A stretch of 46,159 nt of DNA, taken from positions 4,320 through 50,478 of the forward strand of contig FR880030.1 in assembly GCA_000435175.1 (NCBI GenBank). Direction: 5' to 3'. Shown piece by piece: positions 16,254 through 23,685 of this stretch. Position numbers and translations under genes: made by a program. Every line of letters starts with the position of its first letter. The stretch's first letter is position 1. The notes below the pieces were generated by a model that did no database searches, was not told where the DNA came from, and saw only the letters and a program-made list of their open reading frames with translations. This stretch comes from Clostridium sp. CAG:245. GTDB lineage: Bacteria > Bacillota > Clostridia > TANB77 > CAG-508.

Positions 16254-16782
16254 TTTCCATCCCTCCCTTACTATAATTTTTTCTTATTTTACCTTTTACC
16301 CTATTAATTCTACTTTTAACTGTATTTTCATTACATTTTAAGATTTCAGATATCTTACGTATCGTATATCCACTACCATAAAATAATACAATACAAATTG
16401 CATCTTCATACTTTAATGTACTAAGTATCCCTTCCAAATCCATTTTTTCTTCAATGTTTTCTGTCACCTTAAAGTCTTCTTCAGAATTATGTTCTTTTGT
16501 TAATTTATCAAATATATTTAATATTTTATAATTTTTTTTATAAACTTTATTACATTCATTAATTAGTATTTTTATTATCCATGTTTTAAAATATTTATCT
16601 TCTTTCAATTGTCGTAAATTTTTATATGCATATAAATTTGTCTGTTGAATAGCATCATTAGCATCATCTATATTTTTTAATCGTGTTTGGGCAATTCTAA
16701 ACATTTCACATTGCATTTGTATAATTAATTGTGTGAAAGCTTCATCATTTCCCATTTTAGCTTGCTTCACTAATTCTTCCAT
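16237..16782 (-). CDS. ECF-type RNA polymerase sigma factor
   Basis: 181 residues from the ATG at 16782, chosen because GGAGGAGAAA sits just upstream; the frame extends to 16821. Region 2 is visible as DEAFTQLIIQMQCEMFRIAQTRLKNIDDANDAIQQTNLYAYKNL with KTWIIKILINECN. Region 4 reads LEGILSTLKYEDAICIVLFYGSGYTIRKISEILKCNENTVKSRINRVKGKIRK, a typical sigma-70 r4 HTH. It would direct RNA polymerase to stress or envelope genes; its targets are unknown. The downstream anti-sigma gene overlaps it. The spacer upstream (16822-17065) should hold an autoregulated promoter, but no clear ECF motif (such as AAC...CGT) stands out. Confidence 0.93.
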   Translation of the reverse strand: MEELVKQAKMGNDEAFTQLIIQMQCEMFRIAQTRLKNIDDANDAIQQTNLYAYKNLRQLKEDKYFKTWIIKILINECNKVYKKNYKILNIFDKLTKEHNSEEDFKVTENIEEKMDLEGILSTLKYEDAICIVLFYGSGYTIRKISEILKCNENTVKSRINRVKGKIRKNYSKGGMENEISR

Positions 16783-17065
16783 TTTCTCCTCCATATTTTG
16801 CTTTATACATATTAGATACATTAATTATATAAAAAGGATGCATAACAATCAAATAATATAAATATTTTTTTATTCAAATTCATAACTAGCTTTGTATATT
16901 CTCAATTACAATTTTCATTTGCAATTACTTTATTTATAATATACATTATTTCTTTAGCTCTTCAAATTGTCTTTTTTTTATTCTTTGATATAATAAATAA
17001 AAATTTTGCAACATTTTATCAATTTGTAATATCTAATAATATATAAATTTATTTAGGAGGTTCCT

Positions 17066-17605
17066 ATGAAAAAGAAAAAAATTTTTATTTTGCTTTTATT
17101 ATTAGTAGTCATATTTTTTAATATTTTTTTAGCATATATATTCTTTTATGACAGTGACGATTTTTATCCGCATACAGAAAAAGAGTATTATACAGATTAC
17201 TCCCTCTCTTCTGATTTACTAAATCTTTCTCAACTAAAAACAGAAACTACTCAAATAGCACAGACTTATGAAAGTGGTTTAGTATTAACTGAAATTACTT
17301 ACTTTTTTTATGACAAAAATAATGGTATTATCATTTTGAACTTTTATAAGGGCTTTTCCGGTAAAAATAAGGTATGTACTTTAGAGTTCAAAATAGATAT
17401 ATTAACTAAGAAATTATATTATGTTCTATATCAAAAGGGCCATGGGAAGAGTCTAGCTTGGAATGGAAATGAAATTACAGCTGATTTACAAACAGATTTA
17501 TTGGCCTATATAGATAGTTATCAGCAAAATTTTTCCATAAATATATTAAATAATCGTATATCCGCTATAAATGTACTTCCGACTACGATAACCAAATTTA
17601 AATAA
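17066..17605 (+). CDS. Single-pass membrane protein of unknown function
   Basis: 179 residues with an AGGAGGTTCCT ribosome-binding site. A basic N-terminus and one long hydrophobic helix (about residues 5-28, KIFILLLLLVVIFFNIFLAY) precede an extracytoplasmic domain of beta character (LVLTEITYFFYDKNNGIIILNFYKG; KVCTLEFKIDILTKKLYYVLYQ). No family is recognised. It is first of three similar-sized membrane proteins read in the same direction with spacings of 32 and 5 bases, so a single operon is likely. It is divergent from the ECF sigma gene. Confidence 0.7.
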   Translation: MKKKKIFILLLLLVVIFFNIFLAYIFFYDSDDFYPHTEKEYYTDYSLSSDLLNLSQLKTETTQIAQTYESGLVLTEITYFFYDKNNGIIILNFYKGFSGKNKVCTLEFKIDILTKKLYYVLYQKGHGKSLAWNGNEITADLQTDLLAYIDSYQQNFSINILNNRISAINVLPTTITKFK

Positions 17606-17637
17606 AATTAGTAAAAAAATAAGAAGGTAAATTTATT

Positions 17638-18288
17638 ATGAAAAAAATAAACTATTTAAAAATAGCAGCATTTATAATATTAATTTCATTGTTTATAGTA
17701 TTTATAGTTAATACAATTTTAAAATTTTCTATAAAACGTTCTTCTACTTTAGACTCTGAAACTCTATTAGATATTGAACATTTTTTAAATAAAGTGGCAA
17801 ATAATGGTTTTATTAATCACACTTATGATGACGCTAGTATGATAGATATTTCAGAAATATTATACTATAATACTTATATTGGAAACATAGTCGATTCTAA
17901 CTCCCCTGAATATGAGTACTTAGTTAATACTGTTTTCAATGGCACTCCACCCACTGGAGATATTCTAACCTTTGACCCATTGCATATAAAAATACTATAT
18001 TTTGAAAAAACAGGGCTAGATATATCTCAAAATAGCAATCCAAATATTCAATTAAAATATTGTAAAACTTATGCAAGTAGTAAACAAATTAGTATGAAAG
18101 AAAATTATATCTACTGCTATGCTTATAGTGATACTCACCATATTAATGCAAAATGCCTTTCTGGTAATGTAAATAATGGAATATATCATATCATCTATTG
18201 TGATGCAAACACCCCCGAAAATCAATATAAGGTTACTTTAAAAAAGAGCGGAAATGGATATATTTTTATTCAGAATAAGAAGATTTAG
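17638..18288 (+). CDS. Single-pass membrane protein of unknown function
   Basis: 216 residues with a short AGAAGGTAAA ribosome-binding site. The N-terminal anchor (about residues 8-30, KIAAFIILISLFIVFIVNTIL) is followed by an exposed domain with several Cys residues (CKTYAS, YCYAYSD, AKCLSGN, IIYCDAN) that could form disulfides. No family is recognised. It lies between two other small membrane proteins in the same operon. Confidence 0.7.
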   Translation: MKKINYLKIAAFIILISLFIVFIVNTILKFSIKRSSTLDSETLLDIEHFLNKVANNGFINHTYDDASMIDISEILYYNTYIGNIVDSNSPEYEYLVNTVFNGTPPTGDILTFDPLHIKILYFEKTGLDISQNSNPNIQLKYCKTYASSKQISMKENYIYCYAYSDTHHINAKCLSGNVNNGIYHIIYCDANTPENQYKVTLKKSGNGYIFIQNKKI

Positions 18289-18293
18289 GAGGA

Positions 18294-18740
18294 TTGGATA
18301 TGTGTAATAAACAAAATTATTCATTTAAAAAAATATATATAATAACCTTTATAATTACAGTTGTTAGTTTTATTGTATTTTTTTCATATGCAATTTTCCA
18401 TGGTAGTGTTATAAAATATGATAAACAACAAAATACTAGTACTATATTAGAAATGATAAATTATTCAAGTATAGGTGAGGTTCCCATTAGCAATGAGGCA
18501 CATATAGAAAGTGTAGAATATATGTCTGATTTTCATAATTATAAAATAAAAATTAGGTATTTAGAAAATGGAAAATCAAAAGATATCATTGTAAATATGC
18601 AAGACAAAGATTCTATTATACGCGATTATTTTAAAGATAATGGAACTGGTATAAGTGAGTCTATGTTTTCTTTAATTATAAATATATATAAGTTTATATT
18701 CCTTACTTTATTTATTATTTTAGTACTAATATTTTTATAG
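18294..18740 (+). CDS. Two-pass membrane protein of unknown function
   Basis: 148 residues, starting 5 bases after the previous stop, with a TTAGGAGGATTG ribosome-binding site. Hydrophobic helices sit near both ends (about residues 13-36, IYIITFIITVVSFIVFFSYA, and about 125-147, FSLIINIYKFIFLTLFIILVLI). A short loop between them has the strand-like segment YKIKIRYLENGKSKDIIVNM. No family is recognised. It is the last gene of the three-gene unit. The region after it starts the toxin-antitoxin locus. Confidence 0.65.
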   Translation: MDMCNKQNYSFKKIYIITFIITVVSFIVFFSYAIFHGSVIKYDKQQNTSTILEMINYSSIGEVPISNEAHIESVEYMSDFHNYKIKIRYLENGKSKDIIVNMQDKDSIIRDYFKDNGTGISESMFSLIINIYKFIFLTLFIILVLIFL

Positions 18741-18793
18741 ATTACAACACTTTCTCAAATGATTTATAAGTTTGCAAATAATTAAAATTTTAA

Positions 18794-18822
18794 TTGACAA
18801 AAAAATAAAAACTCAGTATAAT
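18794..18822 (+). promoter_or_regulatory. Consensus promoter of the antisense RNA
   Basis: Exact TTGACA (18794-18799), a 17-base spacer and exact TATAAT (18817-18822). No protein-coding frame follows; the transcript meets a terminator about 90 bases later. This is the strongest promoter I see in the window. Confidence 0.88.
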
Positions 18823-18828
18823 AAATTT

Positions 18829-18917
18829 AGGAAATGACAAATCCACAAACGTGGTTTTACCGAATAGATATAAAAACTCACATCTAAATCGTCAAATTTA
18901 CAGATGTGAGCTTTTTT
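18829..18917 (+). ncRNA. Predicted antisense antitoxin RNA (RNA II-like)
   Basis: Short transcript defined by a consensus promoter and the terminator at 18877-18910. Its 5' end AGGAAATGAC...GTGGTTTTACC resembles the 5' end of the opposing toxin mRNA. It contains AAAACTCACATCT (18873-18885), which can pair with AGATGTGGTTTT in the toxin mRNA leader (complement of 19073-19084) apart from one bulged base. Both transcripts also read through the same terminator stem. This is the layout of the pAD1 par (Fst) type I system. RNA boundaries are inferred. Confidence 0.7.
18877..18910. terminator. Bidirectional terminator shared by toxin mRNA and antisense RNA
   Basis: Perfect 9-bp stem CTCACATCT (18877-18885) / AGATGTGAG (18902-18910). 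On the plus strand it is followed by CTTTTTTATT; on the minus strand by TTTTTATAT. It therefore ends convergent transcripts from both sides. Confidence 0.88.
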
Positions 18918-19035
18918 ATTTATGTAGTTGCTTATCAACCCAGTTCTTGTAAAGAACTGCAGCTAAGGCAACGCTTAATGTTAAAGATAACATAAATGAT
19001 ATTATAAAAAATACTATTACTTTAACCATAAGCAT
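18916..19035 (-). CDS. Fst-like membrane toxin peptide (predicted)
   Basis: 39 residues, beginning MLMVKVIVFFIISFMLSLTL, then SVALAAVLYKNWVDKQLHK. There is one membrane helix (about residues 5-28) and a short charged C-terminal tail, the shape of Fst/Ldr/TxpA type I toxins. AGAGGTGGTG precedes; the ATG at 19035 is close to it and the second ATG at 19029 has better spacing (37 residues). The stop codon abuts the bidirectional terminator. The mRNA is opposed by a convergent RNA with a consensus promoter. Family members insert into the membrane and disturb division and nucleoid structure when not repressed. I cannot confirm homology to a named family; the call rests on architecture. Confidence 0.7.
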   Translation of the reverse strand: MLMVKVIVFFIISFMLSLTLSVALAAVLYKNWVDKQLHK

Positions 19036-19110
19036 CACCACCTCTCTTACGATAATTCGTATAATTGGTGGCAAAACCACATCTGCTTATTATCATTTCC
19101 TATGTAGACT

Positions 19111-19139
19111 AGTATGGCATACAATAAAAAGCAAATCAA
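19111..19139 (-). promoter_or_regulatory. Promoter of the toxin mRNA
   Basis: On the minus strand TTGATT, a 17-base spacer and CATACT. The predicted start is near 19104, directly before AGGAAATGAT, the same sequence that opens the antisense RNA. It is weaker than the antisense promoter, as expected for a toxin gene. The leader to the start codon is about 70 bases. Confidence 0.6.
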
Positions 19140-19197
19140 TATAAATAAAGCTGTAAATGTAATAATTTTCTGCAAAAATGGATTTGGAAATATAGTA

Positions 19198-19226
19198 TTT
19201 ACATACTATGTCGATTGTGGTAAAAT
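19198..19226 (+). promoter_or_regulatory. Promoter of the 112-residue protein gene
   Basis: TTTACA (19198-19203), a 17-base spacer, TAAAAT (19221-19226). It lies 48 bases upstream of the start codon at 19275. Confidence 0.65.
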
Positions 19227-19274
19227 CAATGTAGTTTCTTATGCGTAACCATTAAATTTAAGGAGGATTACTTC

Positions 19275-19613
19275 ATGGAAATCACTAATGTAAGAATCAA
19301 AAATGTAACTGTAGGTTTAGACTCTCGGCATAATTTGTCCGCAAGAATGACTTTTGAAAACCAGTACGCCACCTGCGACTGGAGCTTCAGTCTGACGGAT
19401 CCGGTAGATGTTCATCGCCTTATGAAACTGATGAGTTATGCAGGCACAAATACGGTTCAGAAACTAAACGGAAAAATCGTTCGAAAAATCGATCACAACA
19501 ACAACTTCCGTGGATTCGGAGATCCTATCAAAGACAAATTCATTCCGGTTTTTGGTGAAGACCTTAAAGAAGTTACTAGCGTTCAGTTCAAAAAGCTTCT
19601 TAAGGAAGCCTAA
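19275..19613 (+). CDS. Unknown small soluble protein
   Basis: 112 residues with an AAGGAGGATTACTTC ribosome-binding site. It reads MEITNVRIKNVTVGLDSRHN, then a segment with a conserved-looking CDWSFSLTDPVDVHRLMKLMSYAGT, and ends in KKLLKEA. No signal, membrane helix or known motif is present. The first residues resemble the start of SpoVG, but the SpoVG core is absent. Codons are clearly less AT-biased than in flanking genes (GCC, CGC, CTG, GGA), which suggests acquisition from elsewhere. It has its own promoter and terminator, like the other genes of this block. Confidence 0.7.
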   Translation: MEITNVRIKNVTVGLDSRHNLSARMTFENQYATCDWSFSLTDPVDVHRLMKLMSYAGTNTVQKLNGKIVRKIDHNNNFRGFGDPIKDKFIPVFGEDLKEVTSVQFKKLLKEA

Positions 19614-19928
19614 TAAAGTTTCATTTACTCCTTACAAGGGCACCTTATTTAATTAAGGTGTCCTTGTTCTATTACAATTTTAATTCATCTTCTAAATCTT
19701 AATTTGCCTCTTTCTAGAGCAAAACCATTTTAAGATGGAAATAGAAGAACAGCAATACTTGCATAAAAAAATTCTAATAGAAAAAGGCATAATTGAAAGA
19801 GTTTGATCTACTAAAAATGGAATTTGAAAAATATTATAATTATAGAAAATAAACAAAAAAGACTCTCCAAAGTCTTTTTTTATTTCTTACCTTCTTTCAT
19901 CCAATACGTTCAAAAAGATATAAACACC
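19614..19928 (+). other. Intergenic stretch between accessory genes
   Basis: 315 bases. It contains the terminator at 19634-19670 and a short 23-codon frame at 19735-19806 without a ribosome-binding site, which may be a gene relic. A small hairpin AAGACTCTCCAAAGTCTT followed by T runs on both strands (about 19858-19885) could end the broken HD gene coming from the right. Nothing else is seen. Confidence 0.5.
19634..19670 (+). terminator. Terminator of the 112-residue protein gene
   Basis: Stem ACAAGGGCACCTT / AAGGTGTCCTTGT (one mismatch) at 19634-19667 around an 8-base loop, then TCTATT. It lies 20 bases past the stop. Confidence 0.75.
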
Positions 19929-20505
19929 TTAAAAAATGTCGCTTTTCTGGGTATCATGCGTTTTTGCATAATCAAGCATTTGAGCAAATACCTCATCATC
20001 AGAATAAATGCCTTTATCACATTCATACCAAATGTCAAAGGCTGTTTTTGCACCATCTGCAACCATCTGCTGAACTTTTGCACTCTTAAACACCACATTG
20101 TTGTTCTGGTCATCTAAAGAATGATAGCACCCCATATCTTGATATACTTTAGCCTGAAGGTCAGCCTCTAATTTATCACAATGATATGCAAATATCGCCT
20201 CTCTGGTTTTTCTTGCGTCAAACTCAAACAGCAAAGAGATAAATTCATCTTTCTTTACCAAGTCTCCAATAACTTGAACCATTGCCTCATGCTCAATTTT
20301 CATTTTTTCTTCTACTGAAACATTGTCAATCTGAATCTAAGCTTATTGCTAAAATGCATGTACCATATACATGCTCCGCAATGCTTTCTATCCGCTCTTT
20401 GCTCACGTTCCAGTGCTTTTCATCCCAACCGCTTCTGATTTTGTATTTCAGCTGAGTAGCCAAAAGATAAAATCTCATTGCATTTTTTAATTTGTTTTCT
20501 TTCAT
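19929..20505 (-). pseudogene. Broken HD-domain phosphohydrolase gene
   Basis: The 5' part starts at 20505 with a TGGAGGAGAG ribosome-binding site and encodes 59 residues, including FYLLATQLKYKIRSGW and ERIESIAEHVYGTCILAI, the first His segment of HD (YfbR-like) proteins. It ends at a TGA at 20326-20328. The C-terminal part continues in another frame to 19929 with EEKMKIEHEAMVQVIGDLVKKDEF, ARKTREAIFAYHCDKLEADLQAKVYQ and AFDIWYECDKG, all typical of the same family. Between them about 30 residues that should carry the metal-binding His-Asp pair (normally near xIHELEEIxIGDxT) are missing. So both a frameshift and an internal deletion are present, and catalysis should be lost. Confidence 0.78.
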
Positions 20506-20636
20506 GTTTGCTCTCCTCCAATAATTATTGTGTTGTTTATCGTTTTATGTGTAAACTCCAAAAGGAGATTATAAGAAATTAGCATAAAAATTACATCACA
20601 TATGTATAAAAAAATCAATGCTCTTACCGATAAAAC

Positions 20637-20699
20637 TTGACATATTAAGTATTTTGTAATATTATATTAACATAAAATATTCGTAGCTATCGCGAATTA
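20637..20699 (+). promoter_or_regulatory. Promoter plus TTCG...CGAA leader element (copy A)
   Basis: TTGACA (20637-20642), a 17-base spacer and TATTAT (20660-20665). AATATTCGTAG follows from 20676 and GCGAATTA ends the element near 20699. The arms TTCG and CGAA are 9 bases apart. The same arrangement occurs before the lipoprotein gene at 21531. It lies at the predicted transcript start, so it may be an operator or an RNA stem. Confidence 0.6.
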
Positions 20700-20729
20700 A
20701 ATAAAGATAGCCTAGTTATGGAGGCCACT

Positions 20730-21419
20730 ATGTATAGTGCCAAAAATCGGGACGCAAATTTTATTCTTCCCATTGCCAAACGGCAAGTCATGTTCTCGGA
20801 AGATGCCTATCTTGAAGAAGGAGGACCATTCGATCCTAGTACTCTTCCTAAAGAGTACCTCGAAAACCTCGGACTCATTTACCTTTCGAATATGGGAGAC
20901 TTTTATCAAATCACAGATTCATATCCTATTGTCAAGTATTATTCTAAAAATACTTGTCTTAACCGTTTTGTGAACAGCATAACGGTCACTACTGCGACTG
21001 GTAGATTATTTTCTTTTAATGATAGCCACAAGCTAGAAGAAGAAATCTTTGAGGATGAAGTCATCACTTACATCACAACTCCTGAAGGAGTGAACACTGC
21101 AGTTTGTAACGATGAGATGTGCAGAATGCTTTATAGAAAACCTAAACTCACAGTTACTTCTGAAGGAGTATTGATCTTTTATACTCCTACTGCTTTATAT
21201 GCAACGCTTGACTGCGGTTGGGGTAACTGGATTGAGATTGAAGAACTTTCCACGGCAATTAAAAATGATGAAATTTCACATATTTCACATATTTCTGCAA
21301 ACAATGGTTCTTCCTCAATTACATTTAAGACAAGGAATGGAAAAAAATCTACATATCGGCTTTCTCTGACAATAGACCTCCTCTCCACTAGCGGAGTAAC
21401 GATTGAAATTGAAAGATAA
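20730..21419 (+). CDS. Unknown soluble protein
   Basis: 229 residues. I place the start at the ATG at 20730 because GGAGG lies 5 bases before it; the frame opens at an ATG at 20718. It begins MYSAKNRDANFILPIAKRQV. No signal peptide, membrane helix or known motif is seen; the protein is beta-rich (FVNSITVTTATGRLFSFND; SSITFKTRNGKKSTYRLSL), with NDEMCRMLYRKPKLTV and LDCGWGNWIEIEEL in the middle. Codon use is less AT-biased than in the core genes nearby. It has its own promoter and terminator. Function is unknown. Confidence 0.7.
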   Translation: MYSAKNRDANFILPIAKRQVMFSEDAYLEEGGPFDPSTLPKEYLENLGLIYLSNMGDFYQITDSYPIVKYYSKNTCLNRFVNSITVTTATGRLFSFNDSHKLEEEIFEDEVITYITTPEGVNTAVCNDEMCRMLYRKPKLTVTSEGVLIFYTPTALYATLDCGWGNWIEIEELSTAIKNDEISHISHISANNGSSSITFKTRNGKKSTYRLSLTIDLLSTSGVTIEIER

Positions 21420-21434
21420 TTCCCAAGAACATGA

Positions 21435-21472
21435 AAAAGGCCGCTTATTCAATTTGGATAAGCGACTTTTTT
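21435..21472 (+). terminator. Terminator after the 229-residue gene
   Basis: Stem CGCTTAT (21442-21448) / ATAAGCG (21458-21464), extended by flanking AAAAGG and CTTTTTT; the T run follows. It lies 15 bases past the stop. Confidence 0.85.
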
Positions 21473-21495
21473 ATATGCTTCACTAAAATTATCAT

Positions 21496-21552
21496 TTGAT
21501 TTTCCTTCACAAATAATATATAATATAGTAAATATTCGTAGGTACAGCGAAT
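21496..21552 (+). promoter_or_regulatory. Promoter plus TTCG...CGAA leader element (copy B)
   Basis: TTGATT (21496-21501), a 17-base spacer and exact TATAAT (21519-21524). Then AATATTCGTAGGTACAGCGA begins at 21531 and runs on into ATTA. It matches copy A except in a few inner bases. The element starts at the predicted first transcribed base. Confidence 0.65.
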
Positions 21553-21623
21553 TATAAAAAATGTACCATTTTAGTATAGAATGCTAATACTTTAGTATTC
21601 TTCTAAAAGATAAGGAAGAAATC

Positions 21624-22298
21624 ATGAAACGGTTTATTGCATTAGTATTACTCGTTGTATTCACATTGTGCTTAACGGGATGCATGGAGGAAGAAACTGT
21701 TCCTGAGGAAAAGAACTTAGAGGTTCTTAGTACGCTTCAAGGAAGCACCCTAGAGAAAACGCATGAGATCGAAGGTTTTGAATTCATAACTACCTATAAT
21801 ACAGGAGATTATAATTTAAGTAGATGGCGAATAACAGATTCCAAAGTAATCGATATGTCAGCCGAAGTTGCAAATATTCCGGAAGGTGCAACAGTATTGA
21901 TTGAACATGTTCATATAGACATGTCTCTAAAAGCTACTAACCCTCAGCTTGATGGTCTTTCACAAGACAATATGGATGATTCCTATCACGGAACATCTCA
22001 AGACGGCTTTTTTATAAGTGACAAATATCCGTATCAGAATAAATTTGCTATAGAAGGTTTCAGCAAAGATTTGATTGATGGTTGGATGTTTGTTTGTGGT
22101 GACTACGGTTCAGGTTCTATCTCTCAGGAAAGACTTACCGAAAAAAACTTGGTTCAGTATGGTAACGTATATGCTAACAAAATGCAAGTGGTTTATGATA
22201 TACTTGTAAAATATGCAGATGAAGATTTTTACCATGTTGTATCAGTTTTGGATGAATTCCTCATACCCGTAAAGTATGAAGTTGATACATCTGAGTAA
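21624..22298 (+). CDS. Lipoprotein of unknown function
   Basis: 224 residues. It has a type II signal peptide (MKRFIALVLLVVFTLCLTGC) with lipobox LTGC, so Cys20 should be lipidated and the mature protein attached to the outer membrane face. The mature part has a Glu-rich start (MEEETVPEEKN), then mixed alpha/beta sequence with FEFITTYNTGDYNLSRWRI and GATVLIEHVHIDMSLKATNP. No known domain is recognised. Codon use is intermediate. It has its own promoter with the TTCG...CGAA leader and its own terminator. The ribosome-binding site is AAGGAAGAAATC. Confidence 0.8.
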   Translation: MKRFIALVLLVVFTLCLTGCMEEETVPEEKNLEVLSTLQGSTLEKTHEIEGFEFITTYNTGDYNLSRWRITDSKVIDMSAEVANIPEGATVLIEHVHIDMSLKATNPQLDGLSQDNMDDSYHGTSQDGFFISDKYPYQNKFAIEGFSKDLIDGWMFVCGDYGSGSISQERLTEKNLVQYGNVYANKMQVVYDILVKYADEDFYHVVSVLDEFLIPVKYEVDTSE

Positions 22299-22320
22299 CC
22301 ATTATCACTTTCACGTTTCA

Positions 22321-22360
22321 ATGCCCATCCAGTATTTAACTGATTGGGCATCTTTTATTT
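22321..22360 (+). terminator. Terminator after the lipoprotein gene
   Basis: Stem ATGCCCA (22321-22327) / TGGGCAT (22345-22351), followed by CTTTTATTTT. Confidence 0.8.
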
Positions 22361-22385
22361 TATAACAAATTTCATAATTCTCTAG

Positions 22386-22414
22386 TTGATAATTATGTAA
22401 ATTAGTGTTATAAT
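22386..22414 (+). promoter_or_regulatory. Promoter of the 276-residue gene
   Basis: TTGATA (22386-22391), a 17-base spacer and exact TATAAT (22409-22414). It lies 53 bases before the start codon. No TTCG...CGAA element is found here. Confidence 0.8.
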
Positions 22415-22467
22415 CTTATAGTACGTATATTTTTTGTTAGTGAACCATACAAAAGGAGGTTTTTTAT

Positions 22468-23298
22468 ATGGTTACAAGAGCAAAGTTCATTTATGCTCGC
22501 AAAATTCATAAGCATTTTGCCCCTATTCCAGTATTGGAAATTTGGAACGACTTTTCTCCCAAAAAAGAAAGATGCCTTATTTACAAGTTTCATAATGGTA
22601 TTGCAACTTTGGTCGCATATTCCGTGAACTCGTTAGAAACACTCTCTAATTTGGTTGAAGGTTGTTTTGAAAAAGAATCAAATTTTAAGAAAGTTCTATT
22701 TCAAGCCTTTGAGCTTCCTTCTAATACTCTCTTTATCGGACTACGGGTTATTTACAAGGGCACCATTGTCCTAATCACCCATTACTCCAAAAAAGATTTT
22801 ATTGGAGGTTATTATGCAGCACAAAATTTGCCCAGAAGTGAAATCATCCGGACAATAGAAGCATTACCTCGTGGTGATTGTTTGATGTTTGGTCTACCTA
22901 AAAAAGCATTTGTAAGAAAAACCTATCGTGCATATGTGGTTCAAACTAAAATAGATCAAATTTCTGAATCCACAGAATTTGTCTTCAAAAGTTCGGAAGA
23001 AAAAGTACTTTGGCAACATTGGGAAAATTTGCTTAAATATCCCGAAGACGCAGGGTTGTATATTACTGTAATTCCATTTGCTAAGCGTTTTGCATTATGG
23101 ATGCAGTATCTTATGACCAAGTGTGACAAGCCGATTTATGACATTGCCAACTATGCAATGAAGTCCGGGCACATGGACAGCATTGACTTCGTAACATTGT
23201 GGCGAGCAGTAGAAGTTCTTTCTCAGTCTTGGAAGTATGGTGATGAACTCTCAAACTGGTTTGAGAAAAAGTACAAACTTCCTATTAACAAGTACTAA
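22468..23298 (+). CDS. Unknown soluble protein
   Basis: 276 residues with a strong AAAGGAGG site. It begins MVTRAKFIYARKIHKHFAPI. There is no signal or membrane helix. The middle has GLRVIYKGTIVLITHYSKKDFIGGYYAAQ and the C-terminus is helical and Trp-rich (KVLWQHWENLLKYPED; FALWMQYLMTKC; TLWRAVEVLSQSWKYGDELSNWF). No known family is recognised. It is followed after 39 bases by a 94-residue gene with no terminator between, so these two probably share a transcript. Confidence 0.7.
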   Translation: MVTRAKFIYARKIHKHFAPIPVLEIWNDFSPKKERCLIYKFHNGIATLVAYSVNSLETLSNLVEGCFEKESNFKKVLFQAFELPSNTLFIGLRVIYKGTIVLITHYSKKDFIGGYYAAQNLPRSEIIRTIEALPRGDCLMFGLPKKAFVRKTYRAYVVQTKIDQISESTEFVFKSSEEKVLWQHWENLLKYPEDAGLYITVIPFAKRFALWMQYLMTKCDKPIYDIANYAMKSGHMDSIDFVTLWRAVEVLSQSWKYGDELSNWFEKKYKLPINKY

Positions 23299-23337
23299 CA
23301 AACAATAGGCTAATTAGCCTATAAAAAGAGGAAAAAA

Positions 23338-23622
23338 ATGAACAGTAGCAAAATAGTCCGTACAGCGGACTTGCCCCTTAGCATAGTAGTTAGGGTTCTT
23401 GAAAGCCTTAACCGTGGGAAAATTATCCTTGTGACATATGGAGATGATATAACCATAGTCACTGATACTAATCCGAGGCAATTTAACTTTCCCGAAGGCT
23501 GGTATTTTTCAAATGGTGTGTTCACTAATAAATTCCATGCCACACGGCATTACAGTGAAGCTAAAATAGTCAACTCTAGAGGCTCTGCTTGGATGGGCGC
23601 TGCAGGCTGTCTGCCCGATTAA
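23338..23622 (+). CDS. Unknown small protein
   Basis: 94 residues with an AAAAAGAGGAAAA ribosome-binding site. It includes VVRVLESLNRGKIILVTYGDDITIVTDTNP, then FPEGWYFSNGVFTNKFHATRH and ends RGSAWMGAAGCLPD. No motif is recognised. It lies in the same transcript as the 276-residue gene and is closed by a terminator. Confidence 0.65.
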   Translation: MNSSKIVRTADLPLSIVVRVLESLNRGKIILVTYGDDITIVTDTNPRQFNFPEGWYFSNGVFTNKFHATRHYSEAKIVNSRGSAWMGAAGCLPD

Positions 23623-23659
23623 GGCAAACAACCAAATAAAAAAGATTCTATCTTTTTCT

Positions 23660-23685
23660 CTCTCTTCGAAGAGAGTTTTTCTTTC
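23660..23685 (+). terminator. Terminator closing the accessory block
   Basis: Palindrome CTCTCTTCGAAGAGAG (23660-23675) with TTCG at the tip, then TTTTTCTTTC. It separates the block from the metallopeptidase gene. Confidence 0.85.

Noticed and set aside
19275..19613. SpoVG-like identity for the 112-residue protein
   Set aside because: Only the first six residues resemble SpoVG; the rest of the SpoVG core is absent.
19735..19806. 23-codon frame ending in KILIEKGIIERV
   Set aside because: There is no ribosome-binding site or promoter directly upstream; it is noted only as a possible relic.
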